In this document: piece by piece, positions 6,370 through 12,766 of the stretch
Numbering within the stretch: the first letter of the stretch is position 1
How the letters are laid out: the number at the start of each line of letters is the position of its first letter
Assembly (NCBI GenBank): GCA_023386395.1
Contig: JAEWJV010000636.1
Coordinates: 1 to 12,766 of the forward strand
DNA: 12,766 nt
Reading direction: 5' to 3'
Origin: Bacteroidota bacterium
GTDB lineage: Bacteria > Bacteroidota > Bacteroidia > Chitinophagales > Chitinophagaceae
Program-made: the position numbers and the translations under genes
Notes under the pieces: generated by a model
What the model saw: the letters and a program-made list of their open reading frames with translations, nothing else
Told to the model about the DNA's origin: nothing
Database searches by the model: none

Positions 6370-7095
6370 ATGACTGAATTAAATAAGCAGGCTGCCGGTA
6401 ATATAAAGCAGCGGGGTCATTTCAGGATTAAGGTTTGCGGGCTTACCAATATCAAACAGGTAAGCCAGCTAAACGAGCTTGGGGTGGAATTCGCAGGGTT
6501 CAATTTTTACCGGCCTTCACCGAGATATGTTTATAAAAGCATGCCTTCTGCAGCTATAAAGAAAATACGCGGTAAAATAAATAAAGTAGGAATTTTTGTG
6601 GATGAAGATGTGGATGAAGTACTGCGAACCATAGATGACTGCGGTTTATACCTGGTGCAATTGCACGGAAATGAATCGCCGCGTTATTGTGAAAGAATAT
6701 CAAATTATATAACTGTTATTAAAGCATTCCGGCTGAGTAATGATGATAATGTGGAATGGAAAATAAAAGATTATTATGAAGCAGCCGATATGTTTTTATT
6801 CGATACGGAAACGCCTTCATTTGGCGGCAGCGGCAAAAAATTTAACTGGCAGCTTTTAAAAGGCCTGGATATTCAAAAGCCGTTCTTTTTAGCAGGTGGC
6901 ATATCGCCCGATGATGCGGATGAAATAAAAAAATTCGCCATGCATGCAGTATCAAAGGACCTGTTTGCAGTTGATATAAACAGCAAATTTGAAATTATGC
7001 CCGGCGTAAAAGATATAGAAATGGTAAAAACTTTTAAGAAACGGTTAAGCGAACCTTTGCTGCCAAATTTGTTTGAAGAAAATACCAGGCCATGA
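6370..7095 (+). CDS. trpF: Phosphoribosylanthranilate isomerase
   Basis: The 241-residue TIM-barrel enzyme isomerises phosphoribosylanthranilate to CdRP, the step between TrpD and TrpC. KVCGLTN (21-27) carries the catalytic Cys23. GFNFYRPSPRYV, KVGIFVDE, LVQLHGNESPRYC, the FDTE segment with the general acid Asp145, FGGSGKKFNW and FFLAGGISPDDA follow, ending with PGVKD. The phosphate-binding end reads VDINSKFEIMPGVKD, slightly different from the usual (V)D(L/V)NSGVE. About 18 residues precede the usual start of the domain, but no later ATG is available before KVCGLT, so the start at 6370 stands. The stop TGA overlaps the ATG of the next gene, suggesting coupling to the acetyltransferase. Confidence 0.96.
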   Translation: MTELNKQAAGNIKQRGHFRIKVCGLTNIKQVSQLNELGVEFAGFNFYRPSPRYVYKSMPSAAIKKIRGKINKVGIFVDEDVDEVLRTIDDCGLYLVQLHGNESPRYCERISNYITVIKAFRLSNDDNVEWKIKDYYEAADMFLFDTETPSFGGSGKKFNWQLLKGLDIQKPFFLAGGISPDDADEIKKFAMHAVSKDLFAVDINSKFEIMPGVKDIEMVKTFKKRLSEPLLPNLFEENTRP

Positions 7096-7583
7096 TGTCA
7101 ATCCGCAAAGCAACAGAAGTTGATCTGCAGTCTATACTTGATATCTATAATGATGTCATTCAAAATACAACGGCTGTATTTCATTACGACTTACAAACAC
7201 TACAAATGCGGAAAGAATGGTTTGCTCAAAAACAAAAAGAAAATTTTCCGGTATTTGTTGCTAAAGAAAATAATGACATAGTTGGCTTCAGCACATTCGG
7301 CCAATTCAGGGCATGGCAGGCATATCAATATACGGTGGAAAATTCTGTTTACGTAAAAGCGGAGCAACGCGGTAAGGGGATTGCCAAATTATTAATGCAG
7401 CCGTTAATTGATACTGCCAGGGCAATGAACCTGCATACAATGATTGCAGGCATTACTGCTGACAATGAAGCCAGCATTGCCTTGCATAAACAATTTGGTT
7501 TTGTGGAAACAGTGCGTTTAAAAGAAGTAGGCTATAAGTTTAATAAATGGCTTGATTTGATTTTTATGCAGTTGATGCTGTAA
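7092..7583 (+). CDS. GNAT N-acetyltransferase, PAT/MnaT-like, inside the trp operon
   Basis: A 163-residue acetyl-CoA-dependent N-acetyltransferase. The fold is complete: IRKATEVDLQSILDIYND at the N-terminus, ENSVYVKAEQRGKGIAKLLMQ (84-103) with the Q/R-x-x-G-x-G/A acetyl-CoA loop, and NEASIALHKQFGFVETVRLKEVGYKFNKWLDLIF (125-158), the ending typical of phosphinothricin/methionine-sulfone acetyltransferases. Such enzymes acetylate the alpha-amino group of amino acids or analogues; the substrate here cannot be told. It overlaps the trpF stop codon by four bases (ATGA) and lies 105 bp before the trpB ATG, so it should be cotranscribed with the trp genes. ATG 7095 is an alternative start. Three Trp codons in 163 is higher than in the biosynthetic genes around it, a hint that it is a guest. 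It is not a known step of tryptophan synthesis. Confidence 0.9.
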   Translation: MMSIRKATEVDLQSILDIYNDVIQNTTAVFHYDLQTLQMRKEWFAQKQKENFPVFVAKENNDIVGFSTFGQFRAWQAYQYTVENSVYVKAEQRGKGIAKLLMQPLIDTARAMNLHTMIAGITADNEASIALHKQFGFVETVRLKEVGYKFNKWLDLIFMQLML

Positions 7584-7607
7584 AGCTTGGCAGCAATTCA
7601 TCAGCCG

Positions 7608-7641
7608 CAGTGTTGCGACGCAACCGTGCCCAACAGCACTG
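7608..7641 (+). repeat. Palindromic structure between the acetyltransferase gene and trpB
   Basis: GTTGCG-A-CGCAAC (7612-7624) is a perfect interrupted palindrome, and CAGTG (7608-7612) pairs with CACTG (7637-7641) further out, giving two competing folds. There is no T tail. It may be a small dispersed palindromic element or an mRNA structure ahead of trpB; nothing in the window decides this. Confidence 0.35.
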
Positions 7642-7688
7642 CAAAAGCTGGTATCATAAATAATATTTCTTACGATAATTAACGAGTG

Positions 7689-8909
7689 ATGATAAATATA
7701 GTAACACCCAATAATAAAGGCACATACAAACAACCGGACATCTTTGGTTATTACGGAAGTTTTGGCGGCGCTTATATTCCCGAAATGCTGCAGCGCAATG
7801 TGGAAGAGCTAAAGGAAAAATATTTGCAGATAATGTATGAAGACAGCTTCCAGAAAGAGTTTCAGCATTTGCTGCATGATTATGCGGGAAGGCCAACACC
7901 CTTATTTTTGGCAGAGCGTTTAAGCAAACAATTCAATACAAAAATTTATTTAAAGCGGGAAGATTTAAACCATACCGGCGCGCACAAAATAAACAATGCC
8001 ATTGGCCAGGTATTGCTTGCTATACGACTGGGCAAGAAAAGAATTATTGCAGAAACAGGCGCCGGGCAGCATGGCGTGGCTACAGCAACAGTTTGCGCAT
8101 TAAAAGGGCTTGAATGTATTGTATATATGGGCGAAGTGGATATGGAGCGCCAGCAGCCTAATGTAGCACGTATGCATATGCTGGGTGCAACGGTATTGCC
8201 CGCAACAAGCGGCAGCAAAACACTAAAAGATGCCACCAACGAAGCTATCCGCGACTGGATCAATAATCCTAATGATACACATTATGTGATAGGTTCTGTG
8301 GTTGGACCTCACCCCTATCCTGATATGGTGGCGCGTTTTCAAAGTGTGATAAGTGAAGAGATAAAAAAGCAATTAAAAGAAAAAGAAGGCACTGAATTTC
8401 CAGATTATGTAGTGGCCTGTGTGGGCGGCGGCAGCAATGCAGCCGGTGCCTTTTATCATTTTTTAGATGACCTGCAGGTGCAACTGGTAGCTGTGGAAGC
8501 TGCAGGCTGTGGTATTGACAGCGGCATGAGTGCTGCTACAACGCAGCTTGGAAAACCAGGGGTTTTGCATGGCAGTAAAAGCCTCGTAATGCAAACGCCT
8601 GATGGCCAGGTTGTAGAGCCACACAGTATTTCAGCAGGCCTCGATTATCCGGGCATCGGGCCATTGCATGCACATTTATACGAAAGCGGCCGTGCAAGGT
8701 TTTTAAGCGCTACAGATAAAGAATCGCTGGATGCAGCTTTCAATCTTACTAAAATGGAAGGCATTATCCCGGCACTGGAATCTGCGCATGCATTAGCGGC
8801 GTTGGAACAGATGAAGTTAAAACCGAACGATGTAACTATAATTTGTTTAAGCGGAAGAGGTGATAAAGATTTGGCTACTTATATGAAAGCCATGGAATCA
8901 AACCAATAA
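7689..8909 (+). CDS. trpB: Tryptophan synthase beta subunit
   Basis: The 406-residue PLP enzyme joins indole and serine to make tryptophan, the last step. I start at ATG 7689; a GTG directly before it (7686) is possible but less likely. Motifs are [37 protein letters not shown] with the PLP Lys100, AETGAGQHG with the catalytic Glu122, the phosphate-binding GGGSNA (246-251), and [14 protein letters not shown]. This is the ordinary TrpB1 type that normally works in an alpha2-beta2 complex with TrpA, not the stand-alone TrpB2. Yet trpA does not follow: the gene ends inside the convergent gpsA, sharing 12 bp (8898-8909). Indole supply therefore needs a trpA elsewhere. No terminator is seen at its 3' end. 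Confidence 0.97.
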   Translation: MINIVTPNNKGTYKQPDIFGYYGSFGGAYIPEMLQRNVEELKEKYLQIMYEDSFQKEFQHLLHDYAGRPTPLFLAERLSKQFNTKIYLKREDLNHTGAHKINNAIGQVLLAIRLGKKRIIAETGAGQHGVATATVCALKGLECIVYMGEVDMERQQPNVARMHMLGATVLPATSGSKTLKDATNEAIRDWINNPNDTHYVIGSVVGPHPYPDMVARFQSVISEEIKKQLKEKEGTEFPDYVVACVGGGSNAAGAFYHFLDDLQVQLVAVEAAGCGIDSGMSAATTQLGKPGVLHGSKSLVMQTPDGQVVEPHSISAGLDYPGIGPLHAHLYESGRARFLSATDKESLDAAFNLTKMEGIIPALESAHALAALEQMKLKPNDVTIICLSGRGDKDLATYMKAMESNQ

Positions 8910-9896
8910 ATTTTCAATGGCGGCAAAGCCTTCAGCAGGCTGTAACTGCTCCCATAAAATCTTATAAACAATCTCAGCTATCGGAATTTGCACACGGAGA
9001 GCCTGATTGGTGATATGAATGCATTTACTTGCATTATAACCTTCCGCTACCATTCCCAGTTCAAGTTGGGCCGCTTTAACGGAATATCCTTTTCCGATCA
9101 TATTACCCAGCATGCGGTTACGGCTGTATAAAGAATAGCAGGTAACGAGCAAATCACCAAGGTAAACAGATGCAGAATAGTTAAGCTGAACATCAGAAGC
9201 ATCATGTTTCACTTCACGTAAAAACCTAACCATTTCATTGGCAGCATTGGCTATATAGACACTTAAAAAATTATCACCGTATTCAAGCCCGTGTGCAATA
9301 CCAGCGCCCAATGCATAAATGTTTTTTAAGACAGCGGCATACTGTACACCTAAAATATCGGTGTTTACTATTGTATTGATGAAGTCTGTTTTAAAACTGG
9401 CGGCAAGTTGTTTTGTTACATCTGTATCAAGCCCCGAAAAAGTAAGATAAGATAATTTTTCAGCCGCTACTTCTTCAGCATGGCAAGGGCCTAGCACGGT
9501 AAAATAATTTTCAAGCGGTACATTAAAATTCTCTGCAAGGTATTCGTTCAGTAACTGATTTTTCTCAGGCAGTATGCCTTTTATAGCAGAGATAATTTTC
9601 TTTCCTGTAAACATATCTTTATTCAGGGCGCTCAAAGATTGATGCACATAAGCCGATGGAATTACTATAACCAGCACATCGCTTTTTTCAATCACATAAT
9701 TAACGTTGCTGCTTAGCTCCAATAAATTTATATTAAAGAACGCGCTGTTTAAATAATGAGGATTATGCCTGCGTTGCGCAAGCTGGTTAATGGTATCAGT
9801 ATTACGTATATACCAATAAATATTGTTGCCGTTGCCGGTTAAAATTTTTGCGAGGGCCGTAGCCCAGCTTCCGCTTCCTATTACTCCGAATTGCAT
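8898..9896 (-). CDS. gpsA: Glycerol-3-phosphate dehydrogenase [NAD(P)+]
   Basis: A 332-residue soluble dehydrogenase that reduces dihydroxyacetone phosphate to sn-glycerol 3-phosphate for phospholipid synthesis. The reading frame opens 45 bp further upstream, but ATG at 9896 gives [19 protein letters not shown], the usual start with the dinucleotide-binding GxGxxA turn at residues 7-12. Further motifs are [19 protein letters not shown] (Lys106), [34 protein letters not shown] with the catalytic Lys191, GDLLVTCYS with Asp248, SRNRMLG with Arg261, and VAEGYNASK near the end. GPCHAEE instead of GPSHAEE is common in Bacteroidota. The longer start would remove the promoter from the 5' region and is unlikely. 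The last 12 bp overlap trpB on the opposite strand, leaving no room for a separate terminator. Confidence 0.96.
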   Translation of the reverse strand: MQFGVIGSGSWATALAKILTGNGNNIYWYIRNTDTINQLAQRRHNPHYLNSAFFNINLLELSSNVNYVIEKSDVLVIVIPSAYVHQSLSALNKDMFTGKKIISAIKGILPEKNQLLNEYLAENFNVPLENYFTVLGPCHAEEVAAEKLSYLTFSGLDTDVTKQLAASFKTDFINTIVNTDILGVQYAAVLKNIYALGAGIAHGLEYGDNFLSVYIANAANEMVRFLREVKHDASDVQLNYSASVYLGDLLVTCYSLYSRNRMLGNMIGKGYSVKAAQLELGMVAEGYNASKCIHITNQALRVQIPIAEIVYKILWEQLQPAEGFAAIENLLV

Positions 9897-9913
9897 ATCG
9901 TAAATTAAAATGT

Positions 9914-9941
9914 CAAAGATAGAAGCAAAACCTGCAAACAA
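9914..9941 (-). promoter_or_regulatory. Promoter of gpsA
   Basis: On the minus strand TATCTTTG (9921-9914) is an exact match to the Bacteroidota -7 element TAnnTTTG. A TTG (9941-9939) lies 17 nt upstream, the expected -33 spacing. Transcription would start near 9907, leaving about ten bases before the ATG at 9896. This also argues for the shorter gpsA start, because the longer one would lie upstream of the transcript. Confidence 0.65.
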
Positions 9942-9982
9942 TGAATTTCATGTGCTAATCACATGTAAGGCATTGTATAAAA

Positions 9983-10017
9983 AAGGCTGGCTCAGTTTAA
10001 AAAACTGAGCCAGCCTT
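9983..10017 (-). terminator. Intrinsic terminator of the efflux genes
   Basis: Bases 9983-9998 and 10002-10017 are perfect inverted repeats of up to 16 bp with a three-base loop; the core is GGCTGGCTCAG. On the minus strand the stem is followed by TTTTTTATA (rightmost base about 9984), so it ends transcription coming from the adaptor gene. On the plus strand the stem is followed by ACAATTATT, a poor tail, so it is probably one-directional. It insulates gpsA, whose promoter begins about 40 bp further on. Confidence 0.9.
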
Positions 10018-10072
10018 ACAATTATTAAATAATAACGAAGAGAATAAAATAGCACGATCATTCTTCCTCATG

Positions 10073-10102
10073 CCTTACGCCCTATACCTTACCCCTTACG
10101 CC
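10073..10102. repeat. CCTTACGCC short repeat after the adaptor gene
   Basis: Three near-identical 9-mers: CCTTACGCC (10073-10081), CCTTACCCC (10087-10095) and CCTTACGCC (10094-10102). They lie between the adaptor stop codon (10117) and the terminator, within the 3' untranslated part of that transcript. The type resembles simple intergenic arrays found in Bacteroidota; no function is known to me. Confidence 0.5.
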
Positions 10103-10116
10103 TTTAATCAATCTAT

Positions 10117-11478
10117 CTATTTCTTCTCAAAACTTTTTACAAGCTGGTCTTTATTTACCACCTTAACCTTATCGCCGTTTTTAAGCGTTTTGCTTACAAC
10201 ATCGTAAGGGCCTGTAATTACCTGTTCACCGGTTTTTAAACCGCTGTTAACTTCAATATTATTAATGTCCTGAATAGAAGTTTTTACTTCGCTCATTTTA
10301 ACCTTACCATCCGGTTGCAAAATAAAAACAACTTCTGCAAGGTCATTGTCAGTGTTGTTGCTTACAGTGCTGTCGGTCTTATTATTTTTGGTCGAGTCGG
10401 CTTTCAATACATCTTCCCTGCTCCTCGTTGTTACAGCATTCAAAGGCACGGTCAAAACATTGGTATGTGTTTGCGTTTGAATATCGGCGCTGGCTGTCAT
10501 ATTTGGCCTGAAAGGAAAAGGCTGCCCTTTTACAATAAGGTCTTTATAATCGCTGGGAAGCAGGCGAATATGCACTTCATAGTTGGTTACAGAAGTGGAA
10601 GAAGAACCTGAACTGCTGGTTAAGGCAGATGTTTCCGGGTTGGCTATTTTATATACAACACCTTTGAATTTACGATTATTGAAAGCATCAATTTCAACGA
10701 TTGCCGTATCGCCGAGCTTTACTTTGGGAATATCGTTTTCACCAACATCCACCTGCACTTCTATGCTGCTGAGATCAGCTATGCGCATCATTTCCGTGCC
10801 CACATTAAAACTGTTGCCCGCAACGCGTTCTCCTTTCTTTACACTCAATAAACTTATTACGCCATCCATAGGCGCGGTAATGGTGGCGCGCTGTAAATCT
10901 TTATTGGCGCTGGTCAAACCTGCAAGTGCATTTTGCACACTGGCTTTATTCGCATTGATACCGCTTTGTGCAGCAATAAAATTAGCTTTGGCTGATTCAT
11001 AAGCCTGCTGGGCAGTTTCAAATTCAGATTGCGAAATCACCTTTTGGTCAAGCAACGTTTTCTGGCGTTTATAGGCAGCTTCTGCCTGGTCCAATGTAGC
11101 CTTTAATGCACCCAGTTGCGCCTGCGAATTGGCTACCTGTGCCTGTGATTGAGCCACTACGGCAGCAGCCTGGTCTCTTTGGGAAGAATATATATCAGCA
11201 TAAATTTTGGCAACCACCTGGCCACGGCGCACAGTGTCGCCTTCCTGCACATTCAGCTCCACAATTTCACCTGATATATCAGGGCTCACTTTTACTTCAA
11301 TTTCGGGGAACACCTTTCCTGTGGAGGTTACTGTTTCCGTAATGGTACGCGTAGCAGCTTTTTCGGCCGTAACTTCAATGCCTTCATCTTTACCCAGAAC
11401 ACCTGCTTTGCTTAAAATAACAAGCAGCACAATTAATATTAATAATATCCCAATAATCCATTTTAATTTTTTACTCAT
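10117..11478 (-). CDS. Periplasmic adaptor subunit of an efflux system (MacA/HlyD type)
   Basis: A 453-residue membrane fusion protein that should link an inner-membrane transporter to the TolC-type channel encoded just upstream. It has one N-terminal membrane anchor (about 7-23), a first lipoyl half (about 60-92, VSPDISGEIVELNVQEGDTVRRGQVVAKI), a long Ala/Gln-rich coiled-coil hairpin (about 97-195), the second lipoyl half with ATITAPMDGVISLLSVKKGERV (198-219), a beta-barrel domain, and a membrane-proximal domain to the end. Two low-complexity inserts stand out: a Ser/Thr-rich loop (about 283-299) and an Asn/Asp/Lys-rich loop (about 360-379). The layout is closest to MacA-like adaptors of ABC-type MacAB-TolC pumps, but an RND partner is not excluded. 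The gene starts 24 bp after the TolC-like gene, so the two are cotranscribed. The transporter gene itself is not in the window. Confidence 0.9.
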   Translation of the reverse strand: MSKKLKWIIGILLILIVLLVILSKAGVLGKDEGIEVTAEKAATRTITETVTSTGKVFPEIEVKVSPDISGEIVELNVQEGDTVRRGQVVAKIYADIYSSQRDQAAAVVAQSQAQVANSQAQLGALKATLDQAEAAYKRQKTLLDQKVISQSEFETAQQAYESAKANFIAAQSGINANKASVQNALAGLTSANKDLQRATITAPMDGVISLLSVKKGERVAGNSFNVGTEMMRIADLSSIEVQVDVGENDIPKVKLGDTAIVEIDAFNNRKFKGVVYKIANPETSALTSSSGSSSTSVTNYEVHIRLLPSDYKDLIVKGQPFPFRPNMTASADIQTQTHTNVLTVPLNAVTTRSREDVLKADSTKNNKTDSTVSNNTDNDLAEVVFILQPDGKVKMSEVKTSIQDINNIEVNSGLKTGEQVITGPYDVVSKTLKNGDKVKVVNKDQLVKSFEKK

Positions 11479-11502
11479 AATGTAAAAGTTTATGCATTCA
11501 TC

Positions 11503-12766
11503 TTAAAACTGTACGCCCTGGCCTTTATAAAATTCGAGCACCTTCATTTTGAAGATGTAATCGTACTTGGCAGACGCCTGGTTAATTTTGGCTGTAAATA
11601 AATTGGTTTGAATGGTAATGTAATCTATTGTTGAAAGAATGCCTATCTCGTATCTTTTTGTGGCAAGGTCGTATGCATACTGCTGCGTTTGCACTGCTTT
11701 TGTGGTTGAATTATATTTTGCCATCGCCGCAACAGAATTGCTGTAAGCTGTATATACATTTTGCTGTAATGTTAAGTCGTCTGTGCGTTTTTGCAGCCTG
11801 TAGTTTTCAAGATTAAGTTTGGCGCGGTCGTAATTGGTTTTTAACTGCCTTCCGTTTAAGATGGGGATGTTTAATTGCAGGCCTACACCCTGGCTAAAAT
11901 TGATATTACCGATTTGTTTAAAATAACGCACTTTACTATATAAGGGTAATTCATGGTGGTTAACAACATAATATCTGGGGTCATTGGTATGGGTTGTATC
12001 AGTATAGGGGAATGAACCGGTTTGTTCATAATAATTATTGCCATAATTGCTGCCTAATTGCCCATATAAACTTAGTGTAGGATACATAGCACCTCTTGCG
12101 CTTCTTACAGCATATTCTCCTGAAAGAATACGCATGCTGTCTGACTGTTGCAAGGGCTGGCTACCCAAAGCCAACTGATAAACATAAGCAGGATCGAGTT
12201 CAGCCAATGCCGGAATAGGAATTTTATCAACATCCGGCGTAGCCACCCTGAATGGAGTGGATTCATCCAAATTAAGCATCGCTATCAGTTGAATGCGGTT
12301 CTGATCTGCTGAGCCCAGCGCAGTAATATAATTAGAGCTATCTGTTGCGAGTTGCGATTCAAGCTGTGCCGCATTCAATTCTGGCATGCTGCCTGCATCA
12401 ACTAACTTCCTTGTATTATCAAGCTGCGCACGGGTTTGGTCAATCTGCACTTTTGCAATATTCGTTTGCTCCACTGCAAGTAATGTCTGCAGGTAAGATG
12501 CTGCTACATTCAAAGCAATATCATTCCTGGCCTTGTCTATTCCAATTTTTGCGGCCTCTTCACTTTTAGCTGACGAGAGTTGATTATTTCTTATGCTGAA
12601 AAAATTAAACAATGTAACGCCTGCCTGCAAGCCATAGCTCTGAAAAAATATCTTATTATTTGTGTATTGGTTCGATGTAGGATCGATGCTGCGGCCAAAC
12701 TGGTAACCAGCCTGTGTATTAAAGCCCAGGGTTGGAATAGATTGCCAGTTGGCTAATTTCTTATCC
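11503..12766 (-). CDS. TolC-family outer-membrane efflux protein, 5' end outside window
   Basis: The frame is open from the right edge (first whole codon at 12765) to a stop at 11503, giving 420 visible residues; the signal peptide and first strand lie outside the window. The visible N-terminus reads IPTLGFNTQAGYQFGRSIDPT, a stretch I recognise from Bacteroidota TolC homologs, followed by long helical segments with heptad-like Ala/Gln/Asn patterns (AAKIGIDKARNDIALNVAAS, TNIAKVQIDQTRAQLDNTRK) in two repeats of the outer-membrane efflux fold, each with a beta segment (YPTLSLYGQLGSNYG; QGVGLQLNIPILNGRQ). It ends in an aromatic residue after YDYIFKMKVLEFYKG. It should form the trimeric exit duct for the adaptor encoded next. 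A TTG at 12630 begins a shorter frame, but homology continues upstream of it, so it is not the start. Confidence 0.92.
   Translation of the reverse strand, partial: DKKLANWQSIPTLGFNTQAGYQFGRSIDPTSNQYTNNKIFFQSYGLQAGVTLFNFFSIRNNQLSSAKSEEAAKIGIDKARNDIALNVAASYLQTLLAVEQTNIAKVQIDQTRAQLDNTRKLVDAGSMPELNAAQLESQLATDSSNYITALGSADQNRIQLIAMLNLDESTPFRVATPDVDKIPIPALAELDPAYVYQLALGSQPLQQSDSMRILSGEYAVRSARGAMYPTLSLYGQLGSNYGNNYYEQTGSFPYTDTTHTNDPRYYVVNHHELPLYSKVRYFKQIGNINFSQGVGLQLNIPILNGRQLKTNYDRAKLNLENYRLQKRTDDLTLQQNVYTAYSNSVAAMAKYNSTTKAVQTQQYAYDLATKRYEIGILSTIDYITIQTNLFTAKINQASAKYDYIFKMKVLEFYKGQGVQF

Noticed and set aside
7612..7641. Terminator between the acetyltransferase gene and trpB
   Set aside because: The palindrome has no T-rich tail on either side and the folds compete; kept only as a structural repeat.
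9897..9941. Longer N-terminus for GpsA from ATG 9941
   Set aside because: Adds 15 residues before the usual [11 protein letters not shown] start and would lie upstream of the predicted transcription start.
10315..11485. Several plus-strand open frames opposite the efflux adaptor gene
   Set aside because: They overlap each other and a clear adaptor protein on the minus strand; no recognisable domains.
12628..12630. TTG as the start of the TolC-like gene
   Set aside because: The same frame is open to the window edge and encodes recognisable TolC-family sequence upstream.

Overview
The window looks like a stretch of a Bacteroidota chromosome, probably Chitinophagaceae or a near relative. The grounds are several: promoter-like pairs of the Bacteroidota type (TTG, 17-20 nt, TAnnTTTG), no convincing Shine-Dalgarno sites, A-rich start contexts, a lipoprotein S1-type sulfatase, the trp order E-G-D-C-F-B, and protein wording typical of the phylum (GPCHAEE in GpsA, FGRSIDPT in the TolC-like protein). 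The genus is inference. I see no rRNA, tRNA, CRISPR array, insertion sequence or phage gene.

Left end (1-2063, + strand): the C-terminal part of one sulfatase, then a complete lipoprotein sulfatase with a CSPSR formylglycine motif. They look like tandem paralogs, probably the edge of a sulfated-glycan degradation locus.

Centre (2083-8909, + strand): a tryptophan biosynthesis operon, trpE, trpG, trpD, trpC, trpF, a GNAT acetyltransferase, trpB. Upstream of trpE lies what reads as a complete ribosome-mediated attenuator that a standard annotation would miss. It has a promoter, a 20-codon leader peptide with three consecutive Trp codons, a GGGG block near the leader stop codon, and a perfect 12-bp GC-rich terminator hairpin with a T-rich tail. 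trpA is absent from the place after trpB where it is usually found: trpB runs 12 bp into the convergent gpsA, so no trpA remnant can lie there. A PAT/MnaT-like acetyltransferase is translationally coupled between trpF and trpB.

Right end (8898-12766, - strand): gpsA (glycerol-3-phosphate dehydrogenase) with its own promoter, then a two-gene efflux segment read leftward. A TolC-type outer-membrane protein (5' end outside the window) is followed by a MacA/HlyD-type periplasmic adaptor, closed by a strong hairpin terminator at 9983-10017. No inner-membrane transporter gene is visible.

Short repeats recur: a GGTCAA-type repeat in the trpE-trpG spacer, a 14-bp tandem duplication inside trpG that adds about ten residues, and a CCTTACGCC repeat after the adaptor gene. 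The two most interesting points are the trp attenuator and the rearranged trp operon (no trpA, acetyltransferase inserted).
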